A program made the translations under genes and the position numbers. A DNA stretch of 64,000 nucleotides, taken from contig CAZMGY010000012.1 in assembly GCA_964565945.1 (NCBI GenBank), forward strand, positions 1 to 64,000, given 5' to 3'. Origin of the DNA: CAZMGY01 sp964565945 [NCBI: uncultured bacterium] (GTDB lineage: Bacteria > GCA-001730085). Below, one piece after another: positions 53,001 to 62,000 of the stretch (positions are counted from its first letter, which is position 1; each line of letters starts with the position of its first letter). Below the pieces are notes generated by a model that made no database searches, was not told where the DNA came from, and saw nothing but the letters and a program-made list of their open reading frames with translations.

Positions 53001-56000
53001 GAAGTTCTTTCGACACGTGAGCGTGAATATCAAGCGTTTTGGAGAGATTCTCGTGGACGTACGCGTGGTTATATTTTATCGGAAAAAGTTCGCGATAAGG
53101 AGGGTTTGTTACAAACAAAGCAAGTGATCACTCGTTTGGATACCAGATTTGATGTTTACGATAATGAAGTGAAGGCTTTCCAGGAAGAGCAAGAGTATGT
53201 GAATATTAACTTGGCCGATGATGCGAATGTTGTTTGGTCTATGCGAAGCCATGTTGGAAGAAATGTTGTGAGCGACTATTTTTCTGAGGGAGAGAATAAG
53301 GGCCGTTTATCAAATGAAACGATTACTTTGTACAAGTATGACGTGGCTCAATCGGCAACGAATGGTTCTCCAGTATTGTTGGATCGTGAAGTTTTGCAGC
53401 GAGAGGTTTTGGGCTATCAAAGAGCATTGGCGAACTCTGAACGATTGACATCGCGAAGATACGATGCGACGGGTCACTTGGTGCAACATCGTATATCGAC
53501 GAGTAACCGAACTTTCGACGAGCAAGATCGCATGACGCTCAACGATACAGTCACTATTGATAAGCTTCGCGAAACGCGTACCATTGAAAATATGAATGTG
53601 GTGTCTTTTGATGACTTTGACAACGTGGTGGCTTTTTTACAAACACGTCGTGTCGAAGACTTAAATGATTCCGAGATTCTTCTCGAAGATCAAGTGGTTG
53701 AGCGTAGAAATTCAGAGTTTGAAGGTAATTTGTTGATTGATAGTTACGAAATCGTTAACAATAAGCTCAAAAATGATGTACGCCATGTGATTCGGCGCAA
53801 TCGCACCTATAAATTTGGTCAAGAGGCATCTTCGAATACCTATAACTTTACGGTGAACGTTGAGGATCCTGTTTTAAGGTCGGTTGCCGTGTCGCCTGAG
53901 CAGCAGATTAATCAAATTTTAAGAAAATTTGGTTTAAGAGATGTGACATCTTTGGATGTTAAACGACAAGATGGTCCAGAGATTTTTCAAGATACCTATT
54001 TGAAAACCCTGTTTGCACGATCTGACAGTGAAGATTTGGTGGGTAGCAGTTTTACTCGATCCGACACGATTTTTAGTGATCGTGGAGAAAGCTATGGTTA
54101 TATCAATTATCTTTGGAACAAGGTGGGTGATTACCGCTTGGTTAAAGGGCCAGATGGTGTTTATGACTATACTTTTAGCCAAGCTTTGAATCAATTCACT
54201 TACGATATTTTCTTTGCAGGTCAGATTGATTTGGGTGCTCAAGGTGCTTCCACTGCTCTTAGTTTGGAGGATCATTTTAAATTGGAAAACAAGGATGATG
54301 TTAGCGTCTACTTATCCGATTTAGAAACTTGGTTAAAAACACCAGGGGACAACCATATTATTTATGATGGTCGCGATCAGACCACGGGAGAAAATCGTGA
54401 GTTTACACGCATTTCATTAAGACAGATTGAATCATTCGGCAATAAAGGGTCCTTTGATTTTTCACCATTTATGTCCTTTTCTCCTGGTGACCCATTCACA
54501 GGACTCAAAGATGAGGGGCTCGCCGCTCAAGTCCAAGATATTTCTTTGCACTTTTTTAATGATCCGAATGTTCATGATGGCGTGGAATATGCTCATCGCA
54601 TAGTGCGAGGCGAAAAACGTGAGCTTGCTCTAAACCGATGGGTGGTTGGGGGAAAGGATCGTGATAAATTTAACTTTACCCTCGTTCGTCGTACCGATAC
54701 TGATTTTTATGGAGATCAAGTGGGCGAAGATTTCTCTAACCAAGGTCGTTATGGACAGGTGAAAAATTATACCGAATATTCGATTTCTCCATCGGGTGAA
54801 GAGAGTAAAGTTGTTCGCAATAATATTCATTATTATGTGCCTGAAACGCTTCAGCTGGGGCAAAGTAAAGTCAATGTCGGTTTAGAACGTTTTTATAACG
54901 AGACAACGTATCGTCGTAGTGATAATTTTCATGCAGCGCATATTCGCAATCACGGTGTGACAGGACAAATTCACCATTATTCGGAATCCTCCTCACACGC
55001 AGGTGATTGGTCGGATAGCCGTTTGGAAGAGAGTGGTCGTATTCAGTATTGGGAAGAAGATGGTGAAATCATTATTCACATGGATGATTTTATCACACGC
55101 TTTTCGGAGAGTTACTTTGTTGCTGACTTTGATAAAGAAGATCGTAAAATTCGTTTAAAGTACAAAAAAGGACAGGTCAAAAGTTTCCGTGAATACACAA
55201 GTAGTGGCGAAGATGCGGGAACTGAATTTTCATCGGCGAATAATCTTTACGACCCTGAAGGCAATGCCGTATTTACCGAACGAACTGTGGTGCGTAAACG
55301 TGGACGAGGCATTCCCGATGATAACTTTGATTTTGAAAAAACATTCAATGAATACAATTCTTATGGGTATTTGTTGCGATCACATGTTTATTATAATTTT
55401 GATTTTGCTAAAGTGACCACCTATTACAATATGAGAACCAATTCGAATGATGTGGGAACACTTAGCCATGGTGCACGTCGTCATGTGGCCTATATGGACC
55501 AAGAAGATGGACAAATGTATGTGCAGAAATATGATCTTACTGGTGAAAATGCTGCTGATAAGGGTAAAGGATTTGAAGCCTTTTTAAGAAATATCTACAT
55601 GATGATCGAAGAAACATTGACCAATGGTGGTGTATTTATTGTCGATAAAATATTCAATAGTTTCTTAGGGTTTTTTGGTACTGATCCAGTGTTAGAAGAT
55701 GAACTTCAAATTATGCGTGATAATGCGCATCGGGTCGCAATGTTTCGCCAGGTTTTCGAAGAAGATACGAAAGCTTTCACTAAAAGCTTAGAAAATCTTT
55801 TAGGCTCTGAAGGAGCGATTATCGCTTCGATAGTTCTTCATGGAGTTTTATTTGTTCTCGCTGTGGCTGCTATGGTGTCTACAGGAGGGGCTGCATTACC
55901 TCTAATTTTTGCTGCTTTCGCTTTTGGAGCGGCGTATTCTTTGATCCAAACCACTATTTATTACGACAAGTATCGTCAGGCGGATACTAAAGCCGAAAAA

Positions 56001-59000
56001 GAAAAATATTTAAAGTTAGCTTCAAAGTATGCGGCTTATGCGATTACGATTCCTTTTGAGATCGTTTTCTTCTTCACTGGTTTGCTGGGTTTGGCCGCCA
56101 CGGCTTTGCGCAGTTGGGATGACTTGTGGGATTCGATTAAGGGCTTTTCGGTGATGTACCTTGGCTTTATGGAAGGACTTCTTGGTTTTCCCGAGGGTTG
56201 GATCTATGACAACATGGTGTCTTTTATGGTGGATTGGGTGGATGAGTTTGGCGGAGATCTTGGAGGTTCTTTGGCTGTCTTACCATTGTTACTGATTATG
56301 GTGTTTGTTGCTGCGATTATTGCAGGTCCAATTGCTATGATTTTTGTGTTGCCATTGCTGTTTGCTTGGGCTGATGTATCTTTCCTCTACACCGATGAAC
56401 AGAAACAGAACGTCGAAGTTAAAATCGAGGAACGTCAAAACGCTCTTTTCACTGAGCAGCATCGACATATCACACGAACGATTGCAGCTCTGATAGGTAT
56501 CCTTATGTTGCGTGCTTGGAGTCAAAGTAAAGCGCAAATGAAGCATAAGGTAAAATTGGCGGATAAACAAATCAAGGCTTTTAATAAACTCAAGCAGGTT
56601 GAAAAGCAAAATCAGAAAAACCTAAAAATGACTCGAGAGCAAGTGGTTGAGTCCAATGCCCGTATTCGCATGATGGAAGCCAAAATGTGGAAAGAGATTA
56701 AAACGAGTACAGATTTGAATCAAGCGAAGCTTTTTTGGCACAAAGTTGGTTCACTTGTATCGTTGCCAATACGAGTCTTGCATTTTATTGTGACAATCCC
56801 TTTTATGGTGTACGGTCTTTTGAATGGTTTAATGATGCGCTCGCTCTCCAACATACGTCAAAAACCAATTAGCTACTTGAAGGGTAAGGCGGTTGACGCG
56901 GCTAATCGTTCACGACGATCACAAGAGGTGACAAAAACTAATTTGACACAGAAACAGGAAGCCTCTCGTGAATCGTTCACCTTGTCGCAACGTTTGATTA
57001 CCAGTATTAATCAGATTCGTAGGGGATGGGATCAGGTTAAGGATGTGATATTCCGTTCTCGCAAGGAGCGCATTTTGCGTCCTCTTGATACAAAGTCAGG
57101 TGTTGTAGGCTTCTCTTCGGGGCGTGGCATTATGGATTATCAGAGAATGTACAAAGGTCGTCCAGAGGTTAGCTCGGGGCTTGCTTTGAGCGGAGTTAAG
57201 CAAAACGAGAGTGGTAAGTTTGAAGAGAAAACACCTCAAGAATTGATTAATACTCTTAAACAGTCCGAAAGACATTTGGCTGAGAGTGTCCGCAAATGGG
57301 AGACCCAAACCTATAAAGCTTACTTGCAATTAAAGTCGGATGGCGTTCAGTCTCAAAGCAAAAAAGGCGAAAAGACGGTGAGTGATGCAAGTGCTGTGAT
57401 TCAAGGTGAGCGCTTCTTGTGGGATAACGTGTTGCCAAGCTACGAAGTTCAAAAAATGGATTTTAGCAAAATGGGCTTTAAAAAGTTTGTGTCGCGTGCT
57501 TGGTGGGGACGTTTTTCGACCAAAGCTTACTGGCGTGATGTCTGGGAGGGTATGAAGTGGGATAAGCGTGACCCGAATGATCCGGATCAGCCTGGTACCC
57601 TTGCCAAGTCAGGGCGATTTTTCTCTCGTGCGTCTTTTGCCTTAAAACGAGCTATTATGAAAGATCAAGCTAAGGGTGGGTCTTGGGCTGAAAGTGTTCG
57701 TTACAATGCTTTGCTCAAGCAGCAGATGGGAACTAAGAAAGCTAAGGTTTTCAAAGAACGCCTCGAAGAATCTCCGCAACAATATATGCGAACTCTTGCT
57801 CAGTGGATGGCTGAAGGTCAGTTGCGTGAAGGGAATGTGAATAGCCGTGGAGGGCAAGTGAGACATAAATTATTTATGGAGCATGCGCTTAAAGATATTA
57901 TCGCTTTTCAAAACGGATCAAATCTTTCCGCCAAGGCTCTTGACGGGGCTTTTTGGAAGACTTTGCATGAGGAAAGCACACAAAGTCTTCAGGGAATGAA
58001 CAAATTTTCTCGTTTAGAACTACAAGTGATTGAAGCTTATTGGAATGTGCTAAGTAAGTATCAGGGGGCGAACTCTTTAAGTGGGATTGATAAACTTGAA
58101 ATACGTAAAGCCTTAGAGCACGAATTGGTTGAAAGTTTTGTGAATCGGATGGACGGTGTAGCTGTGATGTTGCGTTATTCCGAAGTGCGTAACGAACAAG
58201 GTGAACTGACCAGCTATGATCTGGAGCGGGCAGAAGCCTTTATGCAAAAAGGTTTCTTTCAGTTCAGTGAGTTCTTTTTGCCGAAGTTACGAGCGTTTAA
58301 AAATGTCTATGGTGGTTATGACGGCCGCGAAGAGAGTGGCAATATGGTTCTTAACCGCAAAGGCGACAGTCCAGATCACTTTAACGATATGTACAAAGCG
58401 CTTAAAGAGAATCAATCGGATGCTTTCTTGCGAGAAGTTGCCTTTCAGTTTCAGCGTATGCCAGAAAGTGGCCTGTTTTCTCGCAAATTAAAGGTTGAAA
58501 CCAAGACTTTGAATAGCATGGCAGAAAACTTAGGGAGAAACAACTTTGAGAGTTTAACAACGGCTCAGCAAACGGCTGTTTTGATTCGTATTCTTGAGAG
58601 ACGGGGTCTTTTGGAAAATATGAAGAAAATGCTGGGTGAAAAACAGATTGAGTTGGTTATTCTTGAACATTTAACAGATGCTAAGTCGATTCAGGCCACT
58701 GTGATGGAACTTTACAAGGAAGCGACCAAGCCTCCAACAGATCCAAAAGCACCTAAGCCAACGGTACCTTCGGATGTTAATCAGCTGCGTCAAGAGTTTG
58801 GTCAAAGCAACGCTAACTCTAAAGTGGTTCAAGAGATGAATAGCTTGTTCGAAATTACGGAACCTTTTAAGCGTGCCCAAAAATGGACTGAGCATAGCGA
58901 ATCTTATGTTTATAATCAAGCACGGACCAACGCTATGAAGCTGTTTGCCGAAGAGTCGGCTCGTCATATGGACAGCTTGCCAGAACGATTTGCTTTAACT

Positions 59001-62000
59001 AACGATAGTTATACAATGACGGAGATTAAGGATGCGATGGTGAAGGCTATTGAACCTGTACTGGCCAAATCAATTACGCATAAGGTCGACCGTCAAAAAG
59101 CGGCGCGAAAGTTGGCTCATGAGATTCTCGAGTCAGGGGCGACAGCTGGCCTGATTAAAGTCGAAAAGGCTCTTTATTTGGAAACGGTCTCTTTGTTTAA
59201 ATTGCCTCAAAATATTGGCAAAGTGATTGAACAAGCTGACTTGCCAGCGCCTGTTAAAGAAGCTTTACTTCGCGAAGTTGTGTTGGATCAGATTGTTAGT
59301 GCTCTTCGTCTGGAACGGGTTAGTTTAGGAAACAGTGGGGAAGGGATGATTGAGGTTTTGAGCAAAAACTCCGAAGGACGTTCGGAACTTCTCTTTAATT
59401 ATGCCAAATTAATTGAGCTAATTCGTAAAGAAGGTGGCAAGCTGGATGCCAGCAAAGAGGTAGAGTTGTTGCGTATTTTGGAAGCCACTCTCTATGAAGT
59501 GACTGGCTACAGTAAAAATAACGCCTATCGCGAAGGAATAAATTACGAAGTCAAGTGGTCGAAATTCAATGAGAAATATGTGGGCAAAGGCGAGCAACAA
59601 GGTATGATCAATATGGAAAAACTGGTTCATGATTTGGTCGAAGTTTACAAAAAACGTTTTGCTGGAGAGTTGAGTGAGGCGGCCGTGGAAACCTTAGGGC
59701 ATGCCACGGGCATGTTTGTGACCTTATCACGTCAAGCCGATACTTTTGCTAGACATTGGGAAAAAGCGGAAAAAGTTTCCTTCAGTTTTCTGCCGATTCA
59801 GCTTGAGGCGGTGTTGGCGATGTTGTCGGGGGGTAACTTGGCTCTTCAAATTCCAACAGGTTTTGGTAAAACCAACGTGATCACGCCATTCTTTGCCTTA
59901 ACTTTTTTAGGTGCGGGTGAGTACTTCCCTAATAGCAAAAAGTTGATTCTGGAAGTACCCGAAGCGGGTAAGGTTGGCGAAATGGATAACGCCCAGTTCA
60001 AAATGATTCTCGAAAAAGAATTCGGAGAGGGTGCGCGTGAGCGTTTAACCGCTCAGATGCTTGATGCTCAAGTGACATCGAATCCTTTGGAAATGCAACG
60101 CTTAATGAAAGCCAGAGTTGTTTTTACCGCGACCGATTGCCTCAATTTTTTGGACTTGTCGGCGCGGAATCCGCACAAAGCTAAAGATTCCAATGCGATC
60201 GCTTTGCGTGATGCTTTAGTTAAAGGTACCACGAGGATTGTGGATGAGATTCATAAATTTGTAACCCAGCAAAAGAGCTTTGTGACGGGAACGGATGCTG
60301 GTGAAGTGGCTGTGGGTGTGCGCGATGCTAAATTAGCACATTACATTACGGAACAAGCTTTGAACTTGATTCAGGAAAAACTAGGCAAGGGCGAAGCTAT
60401 CTATAATTCTCAAGGAGGTTTTGCCTCAGGTGCAGAGAAGGTTTTACTTGGGAAACGAATGGGGCAGGGTGTTTTACGCTTTAATCCTGAACGTGTTGGA
60501 AATACGGATGTGGCTTTTAGTGCTGCTTTTAAAGTGGAGTTATTGCGGAGGTTGCAAACCAGTCGATTGGATGGGTTTAACTTGAGCAGTCAGGCCGCAA
60601 AGCTTATGGATCGTTTTGGTGGCCGTGGTGAAAAAGAATTAGCGAATCGCTTGAAGACTCTTTACAAGGTGGGTGAACACGATGTTTATTCGGCACCTCA
60701 GTTTGTTTTCCATTATTTGGATCATTTGGCGCAGTCCTTTTCGGGACGGACGCGTGTGAAGGAGTTGCAAAACCGTTATGGTCCCAACCAGGCTTATGAG
60801 GTTTTATTGGATTCGAAAAGCAAAATGATTGAACGTGATGAGCATGGTGTGCCTCGGGTTGTTCCGATGAGTGGTGGGGAAAAACAAGTTAGCCAGAAAT
60901 ACTCGAATCGTGAACATGTTCTATCGATCTATTATTCAACGCTGGCTCAGCATATGTTTCAAGATGGTCGTTTTACGGGCAGTTGGAAGAAATCTTTGAT
61001 TCAGGATGCTAGTCGCATTAAATTACAGCCTGATTCCTATCGCTTGAAGTTAAGCGATCACTTAGAGATGGCCACACGCGCTGGTCGTGTGCTGGGTTTT
61101 TCTGGATCGGTGGTAGGTTCTCAGCAGGCGTTTGAGTTTATGATGGGGATGAAAGTTTGGACCTCCCAAAGAGCCGAATATAAATTGGCTGGTGATACCG
61201 TCGGTAAGTACGTAATTGATCCGATGATGCGTTTGCATCAGAACGAAGTGAGTCAAATTGATAGCCACGGTATGCGAGAAAAGTTTGAAAAAGCCTTAAC
61301 CGAAGGTGCCACTGTAACCCCACAGTATCGTCAAATGATTGAGAAACGCTTGAAAGAGCGCTTACGTTTCGAAAAAGAAAGTCGAATGGAATTAGCTCAA
61401 ATCGAAGGACTACTTAAGGAAGTTCCTAAGATTAAAGATGCTTTGTGGCTTCGTGAAAAAACATCAAGCTCAGAAGGCAAAGAGGCGATTCGTCCTGGTA
61501 GCACGAATCCTTTAACCCAACGTTTATTTAATGAGGCGCTGAGACATCAAAAAATCTATGATTTATCTGCCAAGCAGGTTAATGAAGGCTATTTGAAGGA
61601 TCGTACCATCAATCATGACAAGTTGTCGCCGCAGGATCGTTCGGCAAACTATGAAGTGATCAAAAATGAAATTGTGGCCGAAGCTAGCTATTTAAGAGCT
61701 AAGCATGAGCAAGCTTTGCGTCATCAAGCCGAAATGGAAAAAGGTACCCCTCTTACTAAGCGAGAGCTTGAAACACTTCGCGAAAAAGTGATGAGCATCG
61801 AAGAGACGCGCCAGTTGGCATCGCGTTTGATTGAGCTCAAAACTCAAGGGGATGTGTTAGGGCGTCATATTGTCAAGCAGATAATTGGTGACGGGTATGT
61901 GGCTCTTAAGGAAAAAGGTATTACGGCCGAAAAACTGATGGAGAGGCTTGAAATCCAAGTCCAGAACATGATTACAAAGACGCTGAAAAAGATCCCTACC

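Larger units (their letters stand above)
38550..55500 (+). other. Rhs/YD-like tyrosine-rich repeat region of the giant protein
   Basis: The sequence is built from degenerate units with a Tyr-Asp/Asn-x-x-Gly-Arg/Gln-x-x-x-x-Tyr core, spaced roughly 35-60 residues apart. The clearest run is 46090-47900: TYNAFGQLMSY, LYNSLGQVTEY, HYNALGQVMAY, VYNALGQNMAY, QYDGLGRLNAY, TYDALGRRQTY, GYDTFGRVAQY and others. Short helical insertions interrupt it (for example 39390-39960 and 40380-40690). The pattern resembles YD repeats of Rhs and Tc-toxin shells, which form beta-sheet cocoons or fibres, but the longer spacing differs. Borders are approximate. Confidence 0.75.
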
